NCBI RefSeq assembly: GCF_051014445.1
Contig: NC_135136.1
Span: 25,004,001 to 25,068,000 of the forward strand
Source of the DNA: Colletes latitarsis
Taxonomy: Eukaryota > Arthropoda > Insecta > Hymenoptera > Colletidae
Direction: 5' to 3'
DNA: 64,000 nt
The number at the start of each line of letters is the position of its first letter. Within the stretch, counting starts at the first letter, position 1. Below, piece after piece: positions 41,901-49,210 of this stretch. Position numbers and translations under genes: made by a program. The notes below the pieces were generated by a model that was given only the letters and a program-made list of their open reading frames with translations, had not been told where the DNA came from and did no database searches.

Positions 41901-42045
41901 CCCCTACCCAAGCTGGGTGTTTGGGGACACGGTAGGGCTCGGCGATCACGGCCATCCCAATGTTCCACTGCCGGAGGGTTTGAAGCATGAGATCCTGGGC
42001 CCCCCGGCAGTGGTTCAAATTGACCTGGAGGAGGCGTTGAGACAT
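38929..42045 (-). CDS. ORF2: endonuclease / reverse transcriptase of R1-clade retrotransposon
   Basis: Intact 1038-aa polyprotein that nicks the target and copies the element RNA at the cut. The N-terminal third is an apurinic-type endonuclease: QVNLNH at 7-12, Glu36 in AEPY, GDFNAH at 123-128, Asp174 in SIVDIS and SDH at 199-201. The reverse transcriptase follows: FRPICLL at 504-510, FGFRRGRST at 541-549, LDIANAFN at 575-582 (catalytic Asp576), RGVPQGSVLGP at 630-640 and YADD at 664-667 (catalytic Asp666, Asp667). A C-terminal CCHC knuckle, C955-X2-C958-X8-H967-X4-C972, is typical of the R1 group. The length is normal for the clade. The ATG (42045-42043) overlaps the ORF1 stop as TAATG. No internal stop or missing catalytic residue is seen, so the enzyme is probably functional. 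The preference for CC|TAA inside the telomere-like motif is inferred from the junctions. Confidence 0.96.
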   Translation of the reverse strand: MSQRLLQVNLNHCRGAQDLMLQTLRQWNIGMAVIAEPYRVPKHPAWVGDLNGVSAIIWQYGRGTLPCSVVGRGHGFVAVKWGELVVAGCYASPAMGLSEFEAYLDEVGRRISPHLASGVLVLGDFNAHAAAWGCPRTTVKGDAMLEWAAGHGLVVLNEGAVSTCVHARGESIVDISLASPAIARRVSDWRVAEEVATLSDHLYITFTVSATPGVNGPRQPGREVHLAPRWSAKRLDPDALAMAASVVAWQEMPRRTLGNPSAGARWFRETMTSLCDAVMPRATAPSRGGSVYWWSGEIEDLRTRCVLARRQYTRARRRRGATEAEVVRLRGEFSLARRTLRRAIATAKAQAWTELLGSLDANPWGRPYHMVAGKMRSWAPPITESLDPQLLGETMRVLFPVGGEAFLHPPEPQPDHPPWWSDELGVSEEELARAVRRMAAKKTAPGPDGIPGRAWAVAVGVLGAGLISVFDACLRTGQFPPMWKVARLVLLHKPGKPADSPSAFRPICLLDEAGKLLERVIVSRLEGHLSRVGPDLADRQFGFRRGRSTVDAIATVRTLAESAISRGGVALAVSLDIANAFNTVSWGAIGRALQYHRVPAYLCRLIGDYLRGRVVQYSGRNGMEQRAVHRGVPQGSVLGPLLWNLAYDAVLRAELPVGVSLICYADDTLVIADGDTWRRAVALAEEGTARVVAEVERLGLRVAPQKTEAIWLCNVSGRGVPRQASLRVGGAQVAVGRRMKYLGLTHDSYWRFGHHLEGLGPRIERAVAALGRIMPNLGGPNMAARRLYLGVVRSMALYGAPIWAGGLMANRRGAFVLRRLQRLVAIRVVRGYRTISYTAATLLAGSAPFHLLAKMDAEVYQSLCNLRQRGVDPHGEEAARARSQARRRVYSRWLVWLSKPDQQDDRVAAAVRPVFYAWVGRSWGTPTYRLTQVLTGHGCFGRYLHRIGREATAACHHCRGREDTAQHTLEICPAWAAQRGVLVRAIGADLSLPAVIRAMVGSEEAWAAMALFCEEVMAAKEDAERAREEVGGRRRRRP

Positions 42046-42047
42046 TA
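42043..42047 (-). promoter_or_regulatory. TAATG stop-start overlap between ORF1 and ORF2
   Basis: On the minus strand the ORF1 stop TAA (42047-42045) shares its last A with the ORF2 start ATG (42045-42043). SART1 of silkworm uses a UAAUG junction for translational coupling by termination-reinitiation; the identical arrangement suggests that ORF2 here is made the same way, with no separate promoter or frameshift. Confidence 0.85.
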
Positions 42048-44138
42048 TCGGGTCTCACCCGCGGCCTCCTCCAGGCCTCCCCTTCCAACGTTTAGGGGCG
42101 CCTCTGCGCGCCCCGGATCTTTGCCGCCGTACGAGGCCATCACCCCACGACTAAGGGGCTCTGACCCGCACGGCGACTGTGCTGCCGCTTGTGGTGGGGG
42201 CTCTGCAGCACCCCCACCAGACAGCACGCCTTCCGATTTCGTGGAGGTGGAGGGCGCTGAGTCGTTAGGCGCCACATCCACCTCCATCATCTCCGTCATC
42301 GGCGGGGGTGCGGGTGCACACCCTACCACCTTCACTGCCGCCGCGACAGGTGCTGGGGCGGGAGTAAACCCCGACGCCACAGCAGGGGACGGCTGGGAAC
42401 AAGCCGCCCCCTGAACATCCATCGCGACGGACAGCGGTGCCGGCTCAACACCAGCCGGCACCGTGGATGGGGGCACAACCGCACCCCTTGTCTTCTTCCC
42501 CTTCCGTTTGGGGGGACGGCACGCCGCCCCACCCATTCGGTGATCCGCTGGCCGCCCCAAGCCCACACAAAGGGGGCATTTAGGGGCGGCCGTGCACTCC
42601 CGCGCAGTGTGAGAGGCCCCTCCGCAGCGGTAGCAGAGGCCGCTGCGATCAACGGTGCTGGTGCACCGCTGCCGGACATGGCCGAACTCTAGGCAGCGGT
42701 GACACTGCAGCGGCCTCGCTGCGAGGACTGCCAGCCGGGCCTCGAAGAAGCCGACCATAAGTCGGCCGGACTTCGCGAGCTTGGTTGCAGCGCGAAGGGG
42801 ACAGCGGGCCCAGGCAGTAAACATGCCCGAGCTGTCCCGACGGAGGTCACCAACGTTGACCTCCGCTTCGCCGCAACCCCCGGCTGTGGCAAGGGCCTCC
42901 CTGACAGCCTGCTGGGTGGCTGCCTCCGACAGGCCGGACACCCTTAACTCGGCCTGTTTTTGGGGGCAAGCCACCCGAACACCCTCGACCTGAAGGGCCC
43001 CCTCGAGACGCGCCCTCAGGGCTGTCGCCTTCTCCTTTCCCTTTTCGCCGGGGATCGCTAGAAGCAGCGCCCCGGTGACCGCCCTGGTTGGACGCATCCC
43101 TGTGATCCCGAGATCTTTGCAGATCCCGGGCATCACCCTTGTAAGTAAGGGGCCCAAATCCTTTTCGCGCCCAGCGGCGGCGGTCACCGAGACAGCCGCA
43201 TTTTTCGGCAGCCTCGGTACCTTGACCGCCGCGGGCTGGGCACCAACCTTCCTCTTACTGGCAGCTGCAGTATTTGCGGCTGGCCGGTTGGCTGCGGGTA
43301 GTTTCCCGCTTTTCGCGGAGGCTGCGGTAGGAGTCGAACCCCTATCACCGCCTTTGCCTTTACCCCTCCTAACCACCTCAGCCCAGGAGCCCAACACACC
43401 ACTGGTGGGGGCAGGGACGGGCTGTGGCGCGGTGTCCTTCGCGGGTCGGGCGGACTTGCCGCTATCCGCCCTGGGAGGTGGCTGAGGGGGACTTTGCGCG
43501 GCCTTCGTTGGCGCCTTCGATTTCGGGGCGGATGCGGGGCAATTACCAGCACCACTCCTCGCCGGGGTTGGCTTTGCGGGTGCCCCGGGCGCTTTCACGG
43601 GGGCTGACGCGCCCCCATGTTTTGCCACTGCGGCTCCCTTCGTCTTCCCTTTTACCGTAACTGTCTCCGCCGGCTTAGCACATTTCGATGAGCTCGCCGG
43701 GGCCGGGGCCGCTCCCACGGATGCAGCTGGGGCCAGTTGACCTCTCCCGAGTGGCGGGCGGGACACAGCCCGCCAAACCGCTTCAAAGCGGGCATCTATC
43801 CGGCCCTCCACGGCCGATAAGTGCCCCGCCATCTCGGAAACCCTTTGCACGACTTCGGTCATCATGACCACCAAAGGATTTCCGGAGGCGGGACTCTCCT
43901 CCTCGCACGGGACCGGCCGAAGTGCAGACGACGGTCCAGGGACCGCCGCCTCGACATCCATTCCGGAGTCCCCCCCGTCAAACGTGGATGGAAGGAGGCC
44001 CCTCCGGCGCGGTCGAGGGACACAGGGAAGCGCGTGGTCCAGTGGCGTATCGCCAGCCACCTCCTCTCCCACTTTCAACAGCCTCCGCTGCTCCTCTTTG
44101 GACCTTAGGCGGCCCACTTCCCGCCTAAGGTGCTCCAA
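42045..44138 (-). CDS. ORF1 C-terminal part: gag-like RNA-binding protein with three zinc knuckles
   Basis: About 697 codons in the frame ending at the TAATG. It begins with a charged helical segment (HLRREVGRLRSKEE), followed by a long low-complexity Pro/Ala/Lys region (about residues 130-315), a globular region (about 320-475), three knuckles, C479-X2-C482-X4-H487-X4-C492, C502-X2-C505-X4-H510-X4-C515 and C521-X2-C524-X8-H533-X6-C540, and a Pro/Ala-rich tail. This matches gag-like ORF1 proteins of R1-clade elements, which coat the RNA and bring it to the target. The position given as residue 1 is TTG, not ATG; the frame is open upstream to 44213 with no ATG, and its first Met is residue 60. 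It is therefore the continuation of the upstream frame after a +1 shift, not a separate gene. Confidence 0.88.
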   Translation of the reverse strand: MEHLRREVGRLRSKEEQRRLLKVGEEVAGDTPLDHALPCVPRPRRRGLLPSTFDGGDSGMDVEAAVPGPSSALRPVPCEEESPASGNPLVVMMTEVVQRVSEMAGHLSAVEGRIDARFEAVWRAVSRPPLGRGQLAPAASVGAAPAPASSSKCAKPAETVTVKGKTKGAAVAKHGGASAPVKAPGAPAKPTPARSGAGNCPASAPKSKAPTKAAQSPPQPPPRADSGKSARPAKDTAPQPVPAPTSGVLGSWAEVVRRGKGKGGDRGSTPTAASAKSGKLPAANRPAANTAAASKRKVGAQPAAVKVPRLPKNAAVSVTAAAGREKDLGPLLTRVMPGICKDLGITGMRPTRAVTGALLLAIPGEKGKEKATALRARLEGALQVEGVRVACPQKQAELRVSGLSEAATQQAVREALATAGGCGEAEVNVGDLRRDSSGMFTAWARCPLRAATKLAKSGRLMVGFFEARLAVLAARPLQCHRCLEFGHVRQRCTSTVDRSGLCYRCGGASHTARECTAAPKCPLCVGLGRPADHRMGGAACRPPKRKGKKTRGAVVPPSTVPAGVEPAPLSVAMDVQGAACSQPSPAVASGFTPAPAPVAAAVKVVGCAPAPPPMTEMMEVDVAPNDSAPSTSTKSEGVLSGGGAAEPPPQAAAQSPCGSEPLSRGVMASYGGKDPGRAEAPLNVGRGGLEEAAGETR

Positions 44139-44213
44139 CTCCGGTCTTATCCGCCACCTCCAGTCTCTTCTCGAGGGCCTTGGCCCTCCGCTCCCATTCG
44201 CCTTGGCGAATAA
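44125..44213 (-). other. ORF1 frame overlap / frameshift zone
   Basis: Both ORF1 frames are open across these 89 nt: the upstream frame ends at TAG 44127-44125, and the downstream frame is open from just after TAG 44216-44214. Going from one to the other needs +1 (or -2). The peptides on either side are charged, heptad-like helices (RRAKALEKRLEV upstream, HLRREVGRLRSKEE downstream), consistent with one coiled coil broken by a single-base insertion or two-base deletion. There is no long homopolymer near the join, so a homopolymer sequencing error is not the obvious cause; programmed +1 shifting is possible but less likely. Confidence 0.75.
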
Positions 44214-45018
44214 CTACCTCCCGGGCCGGCCTGTTGGGATTTTCGGCACGGTCAGCTCTGCCGTGCAGTTCCTCGGCGCTGACCATTGCCACCCGAGCTG
44301 CCAAACGGAGTCCGCGGATGTCCGTCGTCTTGAGGTGGCTTGCGGTGTCTGCCACCTTGACGACGGACTCCAATTGCTCCTTAAGCCGGCCCAGGAGCTC
44401 GTCCAATTTCATGACCTCCGCTATATTGCGGAGGTCTCCCTGCTTTGGCAGGGCCTTCATCCCTGGACCCAACTTTTTTGGGTCCGCAAAGATACCCCTA
44501 GGCCTGCCAGCCCCGGGGCCCTTCCTTTTCCTTTTCCGGGGCCCATAATCCTCTTCGCCTGAGTCGACGCTCTCACTTTCGTTGGCGGTAGATCGGTTTG
44601 GCGCCCATTCAGCTTCGTCCATAGAGCCGTCGTCGATGAGGGTAATGGACTCCCCGACGCACGACGTAGCCACGTCTTTGCCCTGGACCGCGACGCTCAG
44701 CGAGAGCTGCGGTCCCGCGGCACCATGCCTCTTCCGAGGAGGAGAATCTTTCCCCGCCTTACGCCACTCCGTGGCATTTAGCCGCTCCAGGCTAACTACG
44801 GGGACGGGACTGTACCTCTGATGGTCATCCTGCCCCCCAAGGTGGATCCCCAGCGGAGGATTAACCACCTCCACAACCCTGACCGTGGGTTTAACCCCAC
44901 CAGGGAGTGGTCCATCAATCCCATTGCCGATAAAATCCTTCTCATTTGCCGATATGCTTGCCTGTCCGTTCTCTGTGTTTCCAGTCCTGTTTGTTTGTGT
45001 TTGAGAGTTAAGATCCAT
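44125..45018 (-). CDS. ORF1 N-terminal part (gag-like protein, truncated by frameshift)
   Basis: 297 aa from the first ATG (45018-45016) to TAG at 44127-44125. The frame is open upstream to a TAG at 45087-45085, but its only earlier near-start is GTG at 45054, so the ATG is preferred; its context, AATAATGG, is acceptable. The N-terminus is polar and Asn/Gln/Thr rich. An acidic patch (about residues 130-158) precedes a strongly basic PRKRKRK stretch (about residues 160-166), a likely nuclear localisation signal, then GRPRG, and the C-terminus is predicted helical and coiled-coil-like. Together with the downstream part it would make a gag protein of about 1000 aa, longer than I recall for SART/TRAS ORF1. 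As it stands it lacks all zinc knuckles. Confidence 0.85.
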   Translation of the reverse strand: MDLNSQTQTNRTGNTENGQASISANEKDFIGNGIDGPLPGGVKPTVRVVEVVNPPLGIHLGGQDDHQRYSPVPVVSLERLNATEWRKAGKDSPPRKRHGAAGPQLSLSVAVQGKDVATSCVGESITLIDDGSMDEAEWAPNRSTANESESVDSGEEDYGPRKRKRKGPGAGRPRGIFADPKKLGPGMKALPKQGDLRNIAEVMKLDELLGRLKEQLESVVKVADTASHLKTTDIRGLRLAARVAMVSAEELHGRADRAENPNRPAREVVIRQGEWERRAKALEKRLEVADKTGVGAP

Positions 45019-45090
45019 TATTAATCCCACGAGTGTGGTCGGAAAACAGGTCACCCCAGGCAGAGCCGCCTTGCGTGGGGAAGCCTAATA

Positions 45091-45119
45091 CTCCGGGGGT
45101 TCGGCAGGTGCCCCCGGAG
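45091..45119 (-). other. 5' UTR hairpin (9-bp stem)
   Basis: CTCCGGGGG at 45091-45099 pairs with CCCCCGGAG at 45111-45119 around an 11-nt loop, about 70 nt upstream of the ORF1 ATG. Confidence 0.65.
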
Positions 45120-45266
45120 GTGGTCGCTAGGGATTGGGCCATCTCTCCCAACCATGCATCCCATCGCCGCGCACCATAACTTAGGATTAGAGGGTAATTT
45201 ATAGAGTTACCATCCTCGCGGCCCAGGCGGTTAAGCCAAGGCCCCCGTTCCTCCTGCCGTCACGTA

Positions 45267-45300
45267 CCATTCACAAAACTAAGAATGGAGTTGTGAATGG
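45267..45300 (-). other. 5' UTR hairpin (10-bp stem)
   Basis: CCATTCACAA at 45267-45276 pairs with TTGTGAATGG at 45291-45300 around a 14-nt loop. A second small stem-loop (GTCGT/ACGAC, 45301-45314) follows without a gap. Confidence 0.65.
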
Positions 45301-45408
45301 GTCGTTGCGACGACCAACAGGAGGTTTACGGTGTGATTAGCATCAGGTACCTCGGGGTCGCTACGCCCCGTACTGCGCCGGACACCTGGCCGGACACAGC
45401 CCCTGAGG

Positions 45409-45424
45409 GGGCATAACCCAGACC
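45409..45424 (-). repeat. Target site duplication, 5' side of the element
   Basis: GGGCATAACCCAGACC, identical to 38382-38397. It is followed directly by TAACCCAGACCTAACCGG, so the interrupted monomer continues in phase on this side. Two extra G lie before it and could be part of the element's 5' end. Confidence 0.92.
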
Positions 45425-45667
45425 TAACCCAGACCTAACCGGTGTTCCCGACTAAAAAACTGACCGAATCCAGGTTTAATTGACTGTTACTGTGTGGTAC
45501 CACATTACTACGTGATTCAAACCCGAAAAAACCATGGATCTGGCCAACAAGTATGCGAAGAAGGCAAAATCATGAGCCTGATGCGGGCATAACCCAGACC
45601 TAACCCACACCTAACCGTTTTTATCCTCTAAAATATTGATCGAGACCAGGTGTAATTGATTGTTTCA

Positions 45668-48600
45668 ACGTGGTACCACATTACTACGTGATTCAAACCC
45701 TAAAAAACCCAGGATCTGGCCAACAAGTATGCGAAGAAGGCAAAATCATGAGCCAGATGCGGGCATAACCCAGACCTAACCCAGACCTAACCGGTGTTAT
45801 CCTCTAAAATATTGATCGAAACCAGGTTTAATTGTCTGTTTCATTGTGGTACCACATTACTACGTGATTGATACCAGAGAAAACCAAGGATCCGGCCAAC
45901 AAGAATGCGGAAAAGGCAAAATCATGTGTCACATGCGGGCATATCCCAGACCTAACCCAGACCTAACCGGTGTTCCCGACTAAAAAACTGACCGAATCCA
46001 GGTTTAAATGACTGTTACTGTGTGGTACCACATTACTAGGTAATTCAAACCCGAAAAAACCATGGATCTGGCCAACAAGTATGGAAGAAGGCAAAATCAT
46101 GAGCCAGATGCGGGCATAACCCAGACCTAACCTTGACCTAACTGGCCAGATCCTCTAAAATATTGATGGAAACCAGTTCTAATTGTCAGTTTCTGTGTGG
46201 TACCACATTACTACGTGATTCAAGCCAGAGAAAAACCAGGATCTGGCCAACAAGAATGCGGAAAGGCAAAATCATGAGCCAGATGCGGGCATAACCCAGA
46301 CCTAACCCAGACCTAACCGGTTTTTATCCTCTAAAATATTGATCGAAACCAGGTGTAATTGTCTGTTCCAGTGTGGCTCCACATTACTACGTGTTTCAAA
46401 CTAGAGAAAACCAAGGATCTGGCCAACAAGAATGCGAAGAAGGCTAAATCATGAGCCAGATGCGGGCATAACCCAGACCTAACCCAGACCTAACCGGTCT
46501 TATCCACTAAAATATTGATCGAAACCAAGTTTAATGGACTGTTTCAGTGTGGTACCATGATTACTACGTGATTCAAACCCGAAAAAACCCAGGATCTGAA
46601 CAACAAGTATGCGAAGAAAGCAAAATCATGAGCCAGATGCGGGCATAACCCAGACCTAACCCAGACCTAACCGGTCTTATCCACTAAAATATTGATCGAA
46701 ACCAAGTTTAATGGACTGTTTCAGTGTGGTACCATGATTACTACGTGATTCATACCCGAAAAAACCCAGGATCTGACCAACAAGTATGCGAAGAAGGCAA
46801 AATCATGAGCCAGATGCGGGCATAACCCAGACCTAACCCAGACCTAATCGGTTTCATCCTCTAAAATATTGATCGAAACCAGGTTTAATTGTCTGTTTCA
46901 GTGTGGTACCACATTACTACGTGATTGAAACCAGAGAAAACCAAGGATCTGGCCAACAAGAATGCGGAAAAGGCAAAATTATGAGCCAGATGGGGGCATA
47001 ACCCAGACCTAACCCAGACCTAACCGGTGTTATCCTCTAAAATATTGATCGGAACCACGTTTAATTGTCTGTTTCAACGTGGTACCACATTACTACGTGT
47101 GTCAAACCCTAAAAAACCCAGGATCTGGCCAACAAGTATGCGAAGAAGGCAAAATCATGAGCCAGATGCGGGCATAACCCAGACCTAACCCAGACCTAAC
47201 CGGTGTTATCCTCTAAAATATTGATCGAAACCAGGTTTAATTGTCTGTTTCATTGTGGTACCACATTACTACGTGATTGATACCAGAGAAAACCAAGGAT
47301 CCGGCCAACAAGAATGCGGAAAAGGCAAAATCATGTGTCACATGCGGGCATATCCCAGACCTAACCCAGACCTAACCGGTGTTCCCGACTAAAAAACTGA
47401 CCGAATCCAGGTTTAAATGACTGTTACTGTGTGGTACCACATTACTAGGTAATTCAAACCCGAAAAAACCATGGATCTGGCCAACAAGTATGGAAGAAGG
47501 CAAAATCATGAGCCAGATGCGGGCATAACCCAGACCTAACCTTGACCTAACCGGCCAGATCCTCTAAAATATTGATGGAAACCAGTTCTAATTGTCAGTT
47601 TCTGTGTGGTACCACATTACTACGTGATTCAAGCCAGAGAAAAACCAGGATCTGGCCAACAAGAATGCGGAAAGGCAAAATCATGAGCCAGATGCGGGCA
47701 TAACCCAGACTTAACCCAGACCTAACCGGTTTTTATCCTCTAAAATATTGATCGAAACCAGGTGTAATTGTCTGTTCCAGTGTGGCTCCACATTACTACG
47801 TGTTTCAAACTAGAGAAAACCAAGGATCTGGCCAACAAGAATGCGAAGAAGGCTAAATCATGAGCCAGATGCGGGCATAACCCAGACCTAACCCAGACCT
47901 AACCGGTCTTATCCACTAAAATATTGATCGAAACCAAGTTTAATGGACTGTTTCAGTGTGGTACCATGATTACTACGTGATTCAAACCCGAAAAAACCCA
48001 GGATCTGAACAACAAGTATGCGAAGAAAGCAAAATCATGAGCCAGATGCGGGCATAACCCAGACCTAACCCAGACCTAACCGGTCTTATCCACTAAAATA
48101 TTGATCGAAACCAAGTTTAATGGACTGTTTCAGTGTGGTACCATGATTACTACGTGATTCATACCCGAAAAAACCCAGGATCTGACCAACAAGTATGCGA
48201 AGAAGGCAAAATCATGAGCCAGATGCGGGCATAACCCAGACCTAACCCAGACCTAATCGGTTTCATCCTCTAAAATATTGATCGAAACCAGGTTTAATTG
48301 TCTGTTTCAGTGTGGTACCACATTACTACGTGATTGAAACCAGAGAAAACCAAGGATCTGGCCAACAAGAATGCGGAAAAGGCAAAATCATGAGCCAGAT
48401 GGGGGCATAACCCAGACCTAACCCAGACCTAACCGGTGTTATCCTCTAAAATATTGATCGGAACCACGTTTAATTGTCTGTTTCAACGTGGTACCACATT
48501 ACTACGTGTGTCAAACCCTAAAAAACCCAGGATCTGGCCAACAAGTATGCGAAGAAGGCAAAATCATGAGCCAGATGCGGGCATAACCCAGACCTAACCC

Positions 48601-49210
48601 AGACCTAACCGGTGTTATCCTCTAAAATATTGATCGAAACCAGGTTTAATTGTCTGTTTCATTGTGGTACCACATTACTACGTGATTGATACCAGAGAAA
48701 ACCAAGGATCCGGCCAACAAGAATGCGGAAAAGGCAAAATCATGTGTCACATGCGGGCATATCCCAGACCTAACCCAGACCTAACCGGTGTTCCCGACTA
48801 AAAAACTGACCGAATCCAGGTTTAAATGACTGTTACTGTGTGGTACCACATTACTAGGTAATTCAAACCCGAAAAAACCATGGATCTGGCCAACAAGTAT
48901 GGAAGAAGGCAAAATCATGAGCCAGATGCGGGCATAACCCAGACCTAACCTTGACCTAACCGGCCAGATCCTCTAAAATATTGATGGAAACCAGTTCTAA
49001 TTGTCAGTTTCTGTGTGGTACCACATTACTACGTGATTCAAGCCAGAGAAAAACCAGGATCTGGCCAACAAGAATGCGGAAAGGCAAAATCATGAGCCAG
49101 ATGCGGGCATAACCCAGACTTAACCCAGACCTAACCGGTTTTTATCCTCTAAAATATTGATCGAAACCAGGTGTAATTGTCTGTTCCAGTGTGGCTCCAC
49201 ATTACTACGT
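45668..49210. repeat. Higher-order repeat, 1409-bp unit (8 monomers), ~2.5 copies
   Basis: The rare variant CACATGCGGGCATATCCC occurs with its GGGCATAT at 45937, 47346 and 48755, exactly 1409 bp apart, with the neighbouring monomer types in the same order. A further copy lies left of the element (same marker at 36446). The three right copies share TTTCTGTGTGG where the left copy has TTTCAGTGTGG, so they multiplied after separating from it. Confidence 0.85.

Larger units (their letters stand above)
38398..45408 (-). mobile_element. R1-clade non-LTR retrotransposon (TRAS/SART-like), 7.0 kb
   Basis: A GC-rich block quite unlike the surrounding satellite, with a complete non-LTR layout on the minus strand: 5' UTR, gag-like ORF1, ORF2 with apurinic-type endonuclease and reverse transcriptase, 3' UTR and a 20-nt poly(A) tail, all flanked by a perfect 16-bp target site duplication. 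The endonuclease fold, reverse transcriptase motifs, C-terminal CCHC, three gag knuckles and TAATG junction fit the R1 clade, in which TRAS and SART insert into TTAGG telomere repeats. Here the poly(A) tail joins GGTCTGGG, meaning priming from CC-3'OH in the C-rich strand at CC|TAA. The 7011-bp length is in the range I recall for TRAS1 and SART1. It looks full length and young but carries one frameshift in ORF1. The exact 5' end is uncertain by a few G residues. Confidence 0.93.
45019..45408 (-). other. 5' untranslated region of the retrotransposon (390 nt)
   Basis: Lies between the element's 5' end at the target site duplication and the ORF1 ATG. It presumably holds the internal promoter, but I see no clear core promoter motif. 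It contains several hairpins and ends with CCCCTGAGGGG at the junction. I could not fold a convincing HDV-type ribozyme from the 5' end by eye. Confidence 0.8.

Noticed and set aside
38421..45024. Many plus-strand and alternative-frame open frames over the retrotransposon
   Set aside because: They are shadows produced by GC-rich coding sequence on the minus strand; only the three minus-strand frames have domain motifs and proper order.
45019..45054. Upstream extension of ORF1 from position 45054
   Set aside because: The codon at 45054 is GTG, not ATG; the first true ATG in the frame is at 45018.
38398..45408. Element as an LTR retrotransposon or a virus-derived insert
   Set aside because: There are no terminal repeats, protease or integrase; an apurinic-type endonuclease and a poly(A) tail identify a non-LTR element.
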